DNA of 18,489 bases from JACMRI01 sp043778625 (GTDB lineage Bacteria; Bacteroidota; Bacteroidia; UBA4408). Below are positions 5,882-14,841 of this stretch, piece by piece. The position numbers and the translations under genes are program-made. The stretch is from the NCBI GenBank assembly GCA_043778625.1, contig JAYWFU010000088.1, positions 1-18,489 of the forward strand, read 5' to 3'. The notes beneath the pieces are model-generated. The model worked only from the letters and a program-made list of their open reading frames with translations. It was not told the origin of the DNA and ran no database searches. How positions within the stretch are numbered: position 1 is the first letter of the stretch; each line of letters opens with the position of its first letter.

Positions 5882-7663
5882 ATGATAAAAAACATTGCCT
5901 ACCTAGCACTAGCCACCTCATTAGTAAGTTGTAGTAACTCTACATCAAATAAAAGTACGAATACTAAAAATAATTCGGAAAACAACGTTGCGTTTGATGC
6001 GTTTAAAAACAGATTTGTAAATGCTCTATGGAAGGCTAACCCGCAATGGGCTACTGGGCAAGGCTTTCACGACTATGATAGCGTACTAATAATTCCTAAC
6101 GAAGCTAGTCGTGCGGCTGATGTTGCTTTTAGCACGGCGTATTTAGATTCATTAAAACAATTTAACGTAACTAGCCTCGACCAAAACAATGCTACCGATT
6201 ACGCATTAATCCAAAACCAATTAAAACAAACCGTGTGGAGCATTACGCACTACAAAGCCCACGAATGGAATCCTAGTAATTATAATTTGGGAGGTGCCAT
6301 TGCCGAAATTTTAAATAATAAAAATGCACCATTAACTACAAAAATAATGAATGTTAATGGGTTGTTGCGCAATAGCAAAGCCTACTACGATGCTGCCAAA
6401 CAAAACATTACTACACCTACATTAGAGCATTTAGACTTAGCGGTACAACAACTACAAGGTACCGTAAATTATTTTGAAACCAGCGTAAACGACAGTATTA
6501 TAGCCACTAAGGGCAGTGCCACTACTTTAAAAAACACGTTAGAGTACACCAATAATTTTATTGATTATCTGCAAGGAATGAAAATGGATATGCAAAAAAA
6601 CAAAAAACCATTTAAAGACTGTAGAATTGGTAAGGAATTGTTTGCACAAAAATTTGAATACGAAATTCAAGCACAGGCCTCGGCTGAAGAAATATACCAA
6701 CGTGCACTAAAGCGTAAGCAAGAGCTACAAACGGAAATGGAAATAATAGCCCAACGTTGGTGGAAAAATGATGCTATGAATACAGATAAAACCTATAAAA
6801 TACCAACTAACAAAAAAGAATTAGTGCAACGCACAATAGCCAGAATTAGTTTAACACACGTAGCGCGTCAAAATTTTCAAACCGAAATTGGGCGAGAAAT
6901 ACCCATACTTACTGCGTTTGTAAAACAAAAAAACTTACTTTATATGGATCCTGCCAAGCCACTAGTGGTGCGCAAAGAACCTGAATGGATGGCAGGAGTA
7001 GCAGGCGCAAGCATTAGTGCACCTGGCCCGTATGATAAAAACGGAAATACGTATTATAACGTGGGTTCGCTTGCAGCTTATAGCGCTGATGAAGCCGAGA
7101 GCTACCTGCGCGAATACAATAAATACACGCTACAAATACTTAATATACACGAAGCTATACCTGGGCATTATGCACAATTAATTTATGCTAATCAATCGCC
7201 TAGTATTATTAAATCGATATTGGGTAATGGCGCTATGATTGAAGGCTGGGCGGTTTACACCGAGCGAATGATGATGGAAGAGGGTTGGGCAAAAAACACC
7301 GAAATTAACGGTACAGTACAAGAGGATGAAATGTGGTTAATGTATTACAAATGGCACTTGCGTGTAGTATGCAATACTATTTTAGATTATAACATTCATG
7401 TAAATAACTGGACAAAAGACCAAGCCATAAATTTATTAATGAACGAAGCTTACCAAGAAAAATCGGAAGCTGAGGGCAAGTACCGTAGAGCTACACTTAC
7501 ACAAGTGCAACTATGTTCGTACTTTACGGGCTATAGCGAAATATATGATTTACGCCAAAAATTAAAACAAAACAAAGCGTTTAACCTTAAATCTTTCCAC
7601 GAAAAATTATTGAGTTTTGGTAGCGCTCCCATTAAATTTATTGCGCCATTAATGCTCAAGTAA
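5882..7663 (+). CDS. DUF885 family lipoprotein, probable zinc peptidase
   Basis: A 593-residue product. The start ATG at 5882 gives signal MIKNIAYLALATSLVSC with lipobox SLVSC (C17); the open frame extends upstream to 5789, inside the previous gene, but would bury this signal. The DUF885 region covers most of the protein. It contains the metal-binding motif HEAIPGHY (His423, Glu424, His429), then EGWAVYTERMM (Glu454), arranged like the HExxxxH-plus-glutamate centres of zinc metallopeptidases. LNIHEAIPGH and GWAVYTE are hallmark DUF885 strings. The family is generally regarded as metallopeptidase-like, but substrates are undefined; a periplasmic or surface carboxypeptidase or oligopeptidase role is plausible. 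It follows the GWxTD gene with no visible promoter or terminator between. Confidence 0.9.
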   Translation: MIKNIAYLALATSLVSCSNSTSNKSTNTKNNSENNVAFDAFKNRFVNALWKANPQWATGQGFHDYDSVLIIPNEASRAADVAFSTAYLDSLKQFNVTSLDQNNATDYALIQNQLKQTVWSITHYKAHEWNPSNYNLGGAIAEILNNKNAPLTTKIMNVNGLLRNSKAYYDAAKQNITTPTLEHLDLAVQQLQGTVNYFETSVNDSIIATKGSATTLKNTLEYTNNFIDYLQGMKMDMQKNKKPFKDCRIGKELFAQKFEYEIQAQASAEEIYQRALKRKQELQTEMEIIAQRWWKNDAMNTDKTYKIPTNKKELVQRTIARISLTHVARQNFQTEIGREIPILTAFVKQKNLLYMDPAKPLVVRKEPEWMAGVAGASISAPGPYDKNGNTYYNVGSLAAYSADEAESYLREYNKYTLQILNIHEAIPGHYAQLIYANQSPSIIKSILGNGAMIEGWAVYTERMMMEEGWAKNTEINGTVQEDEMWLMYYKWHLRVVCNTILDYNIHVNNWTKDQAINLLMNEAYQEKSEAEGKYRRATLTQVQLCSYFTGYSEIYDLRQKLKQNKAFNLKSFHEKLLSFGSAPIKFIAPLMLK

Positions 7664-7737
7664 AACAATTATTAGTATCTTGCTAACGCTTATTGATAAA
7701 ACAACGTACTTAATATATACCTAACAATTTTTAAATT

Positions 7738-10700
7738 ATGAAAACAATAATTATCACAATCGTAATAGTTACAACGCTTGCCGCTAATAGCGTTGCTCAA
7801 CCTTGGCTCGGTGCTAATGCTAAAAACTATACTAAGTTAAGTGAGTACCAAAATGATTTTTACGCCTATTGGAAAGGTAAACCTATCCCCACCAAAAAAG
7901 GCAGTGGTTACAAGCAATTTAAACGTTGGGAAAATTTTTGGGAAACCCGCTTAATGCCCAACGGAACTTTCCCTAATGCTAAAACTATTTGGAATGGTTA
8001 TGAGGTAAATAATCAAACCAATAGAAAAATGGCTACGCCCGCCAACTGGACAAGCCTTGGCCCTACCAACCCAAGCTATACAAGCTCATGGAGCCCTGGG
8101 CATGGGCGCACTACAGTTATGGTTGAAAACCCTCAAAATCCAAATTCGTTATACGTGGGTACGCCCGCAGGCGGCGTGTTTAAATCAGTTAATGCAGGGC
8201 AAACGTGGGTGTGCTTGAGTAATCAAATAGCATCGTTGGGCGTATCGGGCATTGCTGTTAATCCAACTGATACTAACCAAATTTTTATATCAACCGGTGA
8301 TGTTGACGCAGGCGATACTTATAGTGTAGGAGTACTACAAAGTAATAATAATGGTGCTACTTGGGCTATTGCGGGTAACAGCCCAACTTATTATACGGGC
8401 AAATTAATGTACGAACCCAATAGTAGTACTAAACTTTGGCTTAGTACAGGTTATGGCTTGTACAATTCTATTGATAATGGCAGTACATGGAATAATGTTT
8501 TTTATCTATCTAACGGGCTACAAGACTTTTGTTTTAAACCTAACGATATAAATACTATTTACGCTGTTAATTATGATGGATTTTATACCTCTACTAACAA
8601 TGGAGCTAACTTTTCAACCATAGCAGTACCCGCTAATGTAGGTGGTTACAATCGTATTGCGGTAACGCCTGCCAACAATAATTATGTGTATTTAGTAAGT
8701 GTATTTGGTCAGGTAGATATTACGCGTTCGGTTGATGCGGGGCAAACATTCAACTTACGACAAGCCGCAGTACCTATTAGTTTTGGGCAAGCTTGGTACG
8801 ATTTAGCACTAGCGGCATCTACAACTAATGCCGAAGAAATTTATATAGGGATACTTAATTTATACCAATCAGTAGATGGTGGGGCAACAGGAACTGAAAT
8901 AAATTACTGGAGCAACTACACGCAACCCACTTATACCCACGCTGATATTCATTATATAACGTCGTTTGGCAGTAATATGTATGTGTGTTCTGATGGCGGA
9001 TTGTACAAATCTAACAACGGAGCAGTATCGTTTGATGACCTAGCGAAACACTTACCCGCAGGGCAAATTTATAGGTTATCAGGCTCTGTTTACGACAAGA
9101 GTATTGTAGCTGCTGGCTTGCAAGACAATGGCGGATTTTGTTATACTAATAATTCATGGAAAGTGTACGCAGGGGCTGATGGTATGGACAATGCGGTAAA
9201 CCCTGAAAATCCTGACGAAATATATGGCATGTACCAGTATGGAGGATTTTACAAAACTAACGATGGTGGCTTAACCTTAGATGGTAGCGTTGTAGGCGCG
9301 CCTGTAAGTGGCAATTGGATAACGCCTATGGTAATTGACCCTACAAATTCCGATAGAATATTGGCGGGGTACGATCAAGTGTACGAGTACTTATCATCCA
9401 CCAATAGCTGGGTACAATTACCAGCTAATGGTAATTTAGGAGCTAATATTTCAAAACTTGAGGTATACGCTAAAAATAGTAACGTAATGTATACCTCGTC
9501 AGGTATCGATTTGTATACTACCTTTAACGGTGGCGTTACTTGGAATGATGTATCGGCTAATTTGCCCGTTATTGGAGGCAGCTTAGATATTACCGCTATT
9601 GAAATAAATCCTAACGATTCGGCTAAAATATGGATGACTATAAGTGGTTATAATGCAGGTAATAAGGTTTTTTATAGTAGTAATGCAGGTAGTAGTTGGA
9701 TTAATATATCAGGTACACTGCCCGATATACCAGTAAACTGTATTAAATATGCTAACGATGGTACTGGTGGGTTGTACATAGGTACTGATTATGGCGTGTA
9801 TTACTACAATAACGTACTAAATAATTGGATATCCTTTAACACTAACTTACCCAATGTTATAGTACGTGATATTGAAATTAACCCTACCCACGATGTAATA
9901 CGTGTGGGTACTTATGGTAGAGGTGTGTGGGAATCCAACTTATATGCCCCAATTATTGTAAAACCGATTGTACCTAAGCCTACGGCAAAATTTACTACGG
10001 CAACAACTATAATTTGTGCAGGAGATTCAATAGCTTTTACCAATAAATCAACATTTACTACCGCACACTATTGGACATTTGTAGGAGGTACTCCCACTAC
10101 ATCAACTACTAAAAACCCTACAATTACCTATTTAACTAACGGCACTTACCCAGTAAAATTAGTAGTTACAGGTGCTGGTGGCAAAGATAGTATTGTTATA
10201 AATAGTTATGTAACCGTAGGTGCAATAGTTGCAACATTACCTTACACCGAAAATTTTGAAACTAGTGCGCAATTACCCTCCAACATAAAAATTACTAGTG
10301 TGGGCACTAACACTCAATGGACACTATATACTGGTGTAAGCGCTTATGGCATAGGTACAAACTGTATGTATTTTAATAATTATAGTAACGGGCAAAAAGG
10401 AAGTATTTCAACTGCTGAAACTGACGCATTTAATTTTACGGGAACTACTCCTTACGCACTTAACTTTGATTATGGGTATAACTATTACGACCTTAATAGT
10501 ACTGACACTCTTGCAGTAGAGTATACCGTAGATTGTGGCGCAACCTATAACCAATTGTGGTACAAAGGCGGTGCTGACTTAGTAACGGCAGATACTGCAG
10601 GCAATGGCGTTAATTTTTATCCTAAAATTAATGAATGGAAAACCGAAATTATTAACCTAAATAATGTCCCTACTAATACAGATGCTAGTTTCCGTTTTAA

Positions 10701-11034
10701 AAACATTTCGGGCTACGGTAATAATTTATTTATTGACAACATTAACATAAGTACTACCGTTGGATTAGGTAACAAAAACACTAGTGCTATTAAATTAATA
10801 ACATACCCTAATCCTAACAATGGTAATTTTGTAGTAAACGTAGCACTCAACACTAACGAAACGTATAGGTTAACTATATACAATGCGTTAGGGCAAATAG
10901 TGTATACTACTACAATTAGCGACGTAAGTAACTATACTAACACCATTAACTTAACCACTAAAGCCAAAGGAATATACGCCATTAGTTTAACTGGAAAAAC
11001 GAGTACTCAAACTCAAAAAATAGTGGTAGAATAA
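7738..11034 (+). CDS. Secreted Asp-box beta-propeller / PKD protein with T9SS tail
   Basis: A 1098-residue protein. The signal peptide MKTIIITIVIVTTLAANSVAQ is probably cleaved after Ala-Gln. Residues ~100-735 form a sortilin/VPS10- or sialidase-like propeller with repeated Asp-box motifs, such as SVNAGQTW (150-157), SNNNGATW (from 202), SIDNGSTW, SVDAGQTF, FNGGVTW and SSNAGSSW. A PKD domain follows (~748-827), then a MAM-like / choice-of-anchor beta-sandwich (~830-1010) with YTENFET and FIDNINI, and a type A T9SS sorting domain (~1020-1098) with ITYPNPNNGNF and a basic hydrophobic end. It should cross the outer membrane by T9SS and be surface-attached or released. Asp-box propellers occur in glycosidases and in adhesive proteins; no catalytic residues could be assigned, so adhesion or polymer binding is as likely as hydrolysis. 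It begins 74 bases after the DUF885 gene. Confidence 0.9.
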   Translation: MKTIIITIVIVTTLAANSVAQPWLGANAKNYTKLSEYQNDFYAYWKGKPIPTKKGSGYKQFKRWENFWETRLMPNGTFPNAKTIWNGYEVNNQTNRKMATPANWTSLGPTNPSYTSSWSPGHGRTTVMVENPQNPNSLYVGTPAGGVFKSVNAGQTWVCLSNQIASLGVSGIAVNPTDTNQIFISTGDVDAGDTYSVGVLQSNNNGATWAIAGNSPTYYTGKLMYEPNSSTKLWLSTGYGLYNSIDNGSTWNNVFYLSNGLQDFCFKPNDINTIYAVNYDGFYTSTNNGANFSTIAVPANVGGYNRIAVTPANNNYVYLVSVFGQVDITRSVDAGQTFNLRQAAVPISFGQAWYDLALAASTTNAEEIYIGILNLYQSVDGGATGTEINYWSNYTQPTYTHADIHYITSFGSNMYVCSDGGLYKSNNGAVSFDDLAKHLPAGQIYRLSGSVYDKSIVAAGLQDNGGFCYTNNSWKVYAGADGMDNAVNPENPDEIYGMYQYGGFYKTNDGGLTLDGSVVGAPVSGNWITPMVIDPTNSDRILAGYDQVYEYLSSTNSWVQLPANGNLGANISKLEVYAKNSNVMYTSSGIDLYTTFNGGVTWNDVSANLPVIGGSLDITAIEINPNDSAKIWMTISGYNAGNKVFYSSNAGSSWINISGTLPDIPVNCIKYANDGTGGLYIGTDYGVYYYNNVLNNWISFNTNLPNVIVRDIEINPTHDVIRVGTYGRGVWESNLYAPIIVKPIVPKPTAKFTTATTIICAGDSIAFTNKSTFTTAHYWTFVGGTPTTSTTKNPTITYLTNGTYPVKLVVTGAGGKDSIVINSYVTVGAIVATLPYTENFETSAQLPSNIKITSVGTNTQWTLYTGVSAYGIGTNCMYFNNYSNGQKGSISTAETDAFNFTGTTPYALNFDYGYNYYDLNSTDTLAVEYTVDCGATYNQLWYKGGADLVTADTAGNGVNFYPKINEWKTEIINLNNVPTNTDASFRFKNISGYGNNLFIDNINISTTVGLGNKNTSAIKLITYPNPNNGNFVVNVALNTNETYRLTIYNALGQIVYTTTISDVSNYTNTINLTTKAKGIYAISLTGKTSTQTQKIVVE

Positions 11035-11116
11035 ATAATAAACTAATGATACAAAAGTATAGAGGATATCACTTTTTGAATTTGAAAATCAATTAAGTAC
11101 TATTTGTAAAAAAAAC

Positions 11117-11188
11117 ATGATAACTCCACCTTACCTAACACACGGCAATAAAATAGGCATAGTAAGTACCGCAAAGCAAGCCACATTT
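11117..11188 (+). repeat. Duplicated 5' end of ldcA, upstream copy
   Basis: These 72 bases, beginning at an ATG, match the first 72 bases of ldcA (11949-12020) at 69 positions. In frame they give a 26-residue stub ending at a TAG at 11195-11197, so this copy is a dead gene fragment. Its three substitutions all change residues (Lys to Thr, Gln to His, Asp to Asn relative to the intact copy), consistent with lost constraint. With the second copy it flanks the gene at 11207-11929. Confidence 0.92.
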
Positions 11189-11206
11189 CGAATATAGTTA
11201 TTACGA

Positions 11207-11929
11207 ATGAACGCACTACGACCTTATCACTACCATTATTTAATAAATCCATTTACTTGTTCTGCAGAAGATTTGTTAAAATATGCTTTTCAAGATTTGT
11301 GTTTAAGACATATTTTAACCATAGAAAACAGATTAGTTTTTTTAAATAAAAACGATACTCGTCCATCTCTTAGAGCTTTTTTTAAGCAAGGTGAAAATTA
11401 CAATAGCGCTGTTGTTTCTGAAGGAGAAGTATTTTTATATACCATGTTTTCTAACTATGAAGAATTAAGGTTTTATCAAATTAGAAATAAAATAATTAGC
11501 TTTTTAAAAAGCACACCTAATTTTAAAACAGAGTGTGTTTATAAAGAACTTTATAATAAAAATCATTGTCGTTTAAAATACTACTCTACTAAAAATGGGC
11601 ATTATAAAATGTATAAGATTAATTACGGTTTAAGTAAAATTGAAGAATTAATTACCATAAATAGTTTTGACACTAGTTTAAATTATTATTTAAACGCAGT
11701 TGGTACTAACGTTATTTTTCTAAAACCAAGTACACTTAATTTATTAGCTAATAATTACGATTTTAAAGAAGTTAATTTTAATCTCGATTTAAAAAACTGG
11801 TCCTCTAATAGTTTTAGATTTGATTATTTTAACACTGAAAGTTTTACTGATTTTAGTTTTTCTACAACTGATTTTGATGGCTTTGATGGTGGCGATTTTG
11901 GCGGAGCTGGAGCAGGCACAGACTGGTAA
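11207..11929 (+). CDS. Unknown protein with acidic Gly-rich tail, inserted at ldcA
   Basis: The 240-residue protein has no signal peptide and no clear membrane helix. Residues ~15-115 look alpha-helical and could form a winged-helix-like fold (AEDLLKYAFQDLCLRHIL...). The middle is rich in Lys, Tyr and Asn. The last ~40 residues are repetitive Asp/Phe/Ser/Gly, ending FDGGDFGGAGAGTDW. Gly-rich tails ending in Trp also occur in DUF2207, TIGR04222 and TPM-domain membrane proteins, where the preceding region is often helical, but the membrane parts of those families are absent, so a relation is only suggested. The gene is more AT-rich than its neighbours by eye. It lies between the two 72-bp copies of the ldcA 5' end, so it appears to have arrived after ldcA. 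The ATG at 11207 is the first of the open frame; no promoter was recognised. Confidence 0.75.
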   Translation: MNALRPYHYHYLINPFTCSAEDLLKYAFQDLCLRHILTIENRLVFLNKNDTRPSLRAFFKQGENYNSAVVSEGEVFLYTMFSNYEELRFYQIRNKIISFLKSTPNFKTECVYKELYNKNHCRLKYYSTKNGHYKMYKINYGLSKIEELITINSFDTSLNYYLNAVGTNVIFLKPSTLNLLANNYDFKEVNFNLDLKNWSSNSFRFDYFNTESFTDFSFSTTDFDGFDGGDFGGAGAGTDW

Positions 11930-11948
11930 CATTTAATTTAAAAAACAC

Positions 11949-12020
11949 ATGATAACTCCACCTTACCTAAAACAAGGCGATAAAATAGGCATAGTAAGTA
12001 CCGCAAAGCAAGCCACATTT
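11949..12020 (+). repeat. Duplicated 5' end of ldcA, functional copy
   Basis: This is the partner of 11117-11188, in the same orientation, with 69 of 72 bases identical. Similarity ends abruptly after ACATTT on the right (12020 and 11188). On the left it fades just upstream of the ATG into short A-rich sequence, so the repeat edge nearly coincides with the start codon. Confidence 0.92.
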
Positions 12021-12848
12021 ACTGATGTTGAAGAAGGATTGTCACTACTAAAATCGTGGGGATTAACTCCAGTTGTGGGTAGTAATGCGTTTAGTAGCTG
12101 TGGTTTTTTGGCAGGTACTGATGCTGAACGCCTGCACGATTTGCAACAAATGCTTGATGATGAAACCATAAAGGCAATACTATTTACCAAGGGAGGCTAT
12201 GGTACACTAAAAATTATTGACGCCTTAAATTTTACCGCCTTTGTTCGCAAACCCAAATGGATAGTAGGGTATAGCGATATAACCGTGCTACACAACCACG
12301 TACATAATTTTAATATTGAAACCATACACGCAGTTATGCTACAGGGTATGCCCAAGTGTAGCGCCGTAGGTATAGCATCGTTACATGATGCCTTGTTTGG
12401 TGCGCCACTCGTGTACCAATTACCACAAACGCCCAATAATAAAAATGCTATCCAAACTATTGAAGGTGTAGTAGTTGGCGGTAATTTATCATTACTATAT
12501 GCGCTATTAGGCTCAGTTTCGGATATTGATACTACCAACAAAATTTTGTTTTTTGAGGATATTGACGAATACCTTTATCATTTTGATAGAATGTTACTTG
12601 CCTTAAGGCGTGCTGGCAAGCTAGCGCATCTCAAAGCAATTATTGTGGGCGCATTAACTGATATTAAAGAGGCTACAATTGATTATGGATTAACGGCTAA
12701 CCAAATAATTTTAGAGCAAGCCAGTAGCTATAATTATCCTATTTATTTTGGGTTTCCTGCTGGGCATCAGTCTAACAATAACGCATTAATTTTAGGACGA
12801 ACCATTAAAATTATTCCAAACTTAACAACGGTTAGCATCGAGTTTTAA
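11949..12848 (+). CDS. ldcA: LD-carboxypeptidase (peptidase S66)
   Basis: A 299-residue cytoplasmic serine peptidase that removes the terminal D-alanine from murein tetrapeptides during peptidoglycan recycling. The N-terminal MITPPYLKQGDKIGIVSTA is typical of the family. The catalytic triad fits Ser109 in VGYSDIT, Glu203 in FFEDIDEY and His273 in GFPAGHQ, in the usual order and spacing of LdcA-type S66 enzymes. GGYG (residues 82-85) and GGNLSLL (177-183) are also family signatures. The length is normal and the gene appears intact despite the insertion beside it: the duplication restored a full 5' end. It converges on gldD, with 41 bases between stops. Whether it kept its original promoter is uncertain, because 760 bp of new DNA lie between its start and the upstream duplicate. 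Confidence 0.93.
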   Translation: MITPPYLKQGDKIGIVSTAKQATFTDVEEGLSLLKSWGLTPVVGSNAFSSCGFLAGTDAERLHDLQQMLDDETIKAILFTKGGYGTLKIIDALNFTAFVRKPKWIVGYSDITVLHNHVHNFNIETIHAVMLQGMPKCSAVGIASLHDALFGAPLVYQLPQTPNNKNAIQTIEGVVVGGNLSLLYALLGSVSDIDTTNKILFFEDIDEYLYHFDRMLLALRRAGKLAHLKAIIVGALTDIKEATIDYGLTANQIILEQASSYNYPIYFGFPAGHQSNNNALILGRTIKIIPNLTTVSIEF

Positions 12849-12850
12849 TG

Positions 12851-12865
12851 CAACACTAGCTGTTG
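12851..12865. terminator. Small hairpin between convergent ldcA and gldD
   Basis: CAACA (12851-12855) pairs with TGTTG (12861-12865) around a five-base loop, in the 41-base gap between convergent stops. A shared terminator is expected here, but the stem is short and lacks a strong T tract. Confidence 0.3.
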
Positions 12866-12889
12866 AGTGGCTTTAAGTATGGCTTTAAT

Positions 12890-13483
12890 TTACTGCCACT
12901 TAAGTGTTTCAATAAAATGCTGTATGTCCGCTTTAATAAAATCGTTTACGGGCTGTAACGAATCAGCGTTAGGGGGTAAATTATAATACAGTGCACCACG
13001 CACAAAATGTGTAGTACTGTCAGTAATAAAAAACTGATAATTACTTGCGGCATTGCCTCCAATATCATACACTACTGCATACGTTTTATTAGTTTCGTTT
13101 TTAAAAAAATCCTCGTTAATGTACTCCGCCTTTACTGTATGGCGGTAAGCAAGCGTGCGAGCATCGTTAATGTATTTGCTTAAATCGTTGTTAAGCTTAA
13201 AATAACTTAAATGTACGGTTGCTTTAAATTGCGGAAACTGTATGTCTTTCCAGCAGTCGTTAGTTTTATTTTGTGAGCTTGGCTCTGCTTTAGCATACTG
13301 TGGTAGTTCAAACGTATAGCCGCAGGTAGTCGTTTGTGCGCTATAAATTTTAGCCGGAAATTGTATGCGCAAAAAGCCCCTAGGCCTTGGTACTACTGTC
13401 TCCTCGTTGCTAATGCAACCCAAGGTTAGCATAACTAATACTGTTACAATTAGTGCTAGTGGAATATTAAGGCTTTGTTTCAT
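12890..13483 (-). CDS. gldD: Gliding motility lipoprotein GldD
   Basis: A 197-residue lipoprotein. The signal ends in LTLGC (C23). The conserved VPRPRGFLRIQFP follows at about residue 30 and DCWKDIQFP at ~81-89; with the position after gldE these identify GldD. GldD is required for gliding motility in Flavobacterium johnsoniae and is generally placed among proteins needed for the T9SS/gliding machinery, though its molecular activity is not settled. The ATG lies inside the end of gldE (17-base overlap), so translation is probably coupled. Homologues also occur in non-gliding Bacteroidota, so presence does not prove gliding. Confidence 0.92.
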   Translation of the reverse strand: MKQSLNIPLALIVTVLVMLTLGCISNEETVVPRPRGFLRIQFPAKIYSAQTTTCGYTFELPQYAKAEPSSQNKTNDCWKDIQFPQFKATVHLSYFKLNNDLSKYINDARTLAYRHTVKAEYINEDFFKNETNKTYAVVYDIGGNAASNYQFFITDSTTHFVRGALYYNLPPNADSLQPVNDFIKADIQHFIETLKWQ

Positions 13484-14813
13484 TTTTTGGGTGTATTTCT
13501 ATTTTTACACGTTTTATTTTACGCTTATCGGCCGACTCAATAGTAAACGTATAGTGTTCAAAATTAATGTATTCGTTTTTTTGCGGAATACGCCCCTCCA
13601 TCTCTAAAATAAAGCCTCCCAAGGTATCAGCATCAGCTTTTACACGTGCAAATTCAGTTCCGTCTATTTGCAATATTTTGTACACATCGTTAAGTGAAGT
13701 TTTGGCTTCAAACAAATAATTATTGTCATCGAGCTTTGAATAAAAAATATCGTCCTCATCAAACTCATCATTTATTTCGCCCACAATTTCTTCAATAACA
13801 TCATCAAAAGTTATTAACCCCGATGTGCCTCCGTACTCGTCTACCACTAGGGCTATATGCGTTTTACGAGTTTGAAACTCTTTTAGCAAATCGTCAATTT
13901 TTTTGTTTTCGGGTATAAAGTAAGCGGGGCGCAAAAGTATTGTCCAATCTAAATCAGCAGGATTATTTAAGTACTTTAACAAGTCTTTAATATTCAATAT
14001 ACCAATTACGTTTTCAATACTGTCTTCGTAAATAGGCACACGCGAAAAACCTTGTTCCTCCACATTTTTAATTAACTCATCAAAACTTAATTTGTTATCA
14101 AACGCTACTAATTGCATGCGAGGAGTCATTACCTGTCGGGCCTCGGTATTACCAAACTTTACAATGCCTTTGAGTAATGTTTTTTCTTGTACCGAATTAT
14201 CGTTGGTTAACTCCAAAGCATGCGACAGGTCGGCTACTGAAACCGTGCTTTGTGTGTTAGCAAACCTACGCTCAATAAATGCAGTAGATCCCACAAGCAC
14301 TGTTACTAATGGTTTAAATAGCTTGGAGGCTATGGTTAATGGTATACTCATAAACTTAACCAACGCCAAAGCATTGCGCGAAGCATATATTTTAGGCACT
14401 ATTTCGCCTATAATTAATATTAAAAAAGTAACTATTACTACCTGAAAAACAAACTTTACAAACTCGGATTCAAATACCACGAGCTCGGTATTATTAATAA
14501 GCGACGACGACAAAATAACCACCCCAATATTTACTAAATTAATAGCAATTAAAAACATAGCAATTAGTTTTTTGGGCGATTGCAAATTATGCAATACCTG
14601 CTTGCTATTACTGTCGTCAGTTCGTTTTATTGTTTCAAGTAAGGCTGGCGTAAGACTAAAATAGGCTACCTCAGCCGCTGATATAAATGCCGCTAATATT
14701 AGCAGCACTATTAATAACGCTACTATTAACCAATTGGCAGGGTTAGCAAAGCCTTCGGTATGTAGTGTAATTATTTGATTAAGTAGGTAGCTACTCGTTG
14801 GGGGTTCGTCCAA
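13467..14813 (-). CDS. gldE: GldE, CNNM/CorC-type membrane protein
   Basis: A 448-residue protein with an N-terminal DUF21 (CNNM) membrane domain (~28-185, about four hydrophobic segments, with AAFISAAEVAYFSL and IIGEIVPKIYA). A pair of CBS domains follows (~205-335, with TPRMQLVAFD, FSRVPIYED and VVDEYGGTSGLITFDDVIEE), then a C-terminal CorC/HlyC domain (~355-440). The family includes magnesium/cobalt efflux-related proteins; GldE supports GldD function in Flavobacterium. The start is TTG at 14813: the frame is closed 13 bases upstream and the next methionine is about residue 86, inside the membrane domain. It is second in the ssb-gldE-gldD operon, 28 bases after ssb. Confidence 0.93.
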   Translation of the reverse strand: MDEPPTSSYLLNQIITLHTEGFANPANWLIVALLIVLLILAAFISAAEVAYFSLTPALLETIKRTDDSNSKQVLHNLQSPKKLIAMFLIAINLVNIGVVILSSSLINNTELVVFESEFVKFVFQVVIVTFLILIIGEIVPKIYASRNALALVKFMSIPLTIASKLFKPLVTVLVGSTAFIERRFANTQSTVSVADLSHALELTNDNSVQEKTLLKGIVKFGNTEARQVMTPRMQLVAFDNKLSFDELIKNVEEQGFSRVPIYEDSIENVIGILNIKDLLKYLNNPADLDWTILLRPAYFIPENKKIDDLLKEFQTRKTHIALVVDEYGGTSGLITFDDVIEEIVGEINDEFDEDDIFYSKLDDNNYLFEAKTSLNDVYKILQIDGTEFARVKADADTLGGFILEMEGRIPQKNEYINFEHYTFTIESADKRKIKRVKIEIHPKNETKP

Positions 14814-14841
14814 AATAAAAAATGCTTAATTAACAAATAGA

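Noticed and set aside
11099..11106. Promoter -7 element before the duplicated ldcA stub
   Set aside because: ACTATTTG keeps only the TTTG half of the consensus and lacks the TA, so it is not reported as a promoter.
12197..12541. 114-codon minus-strand frame opposite ldcA (and a similar one at 11963-12190)
   Set aside because: They are antisense to the conserved S66 peptidase and have no independent signature.
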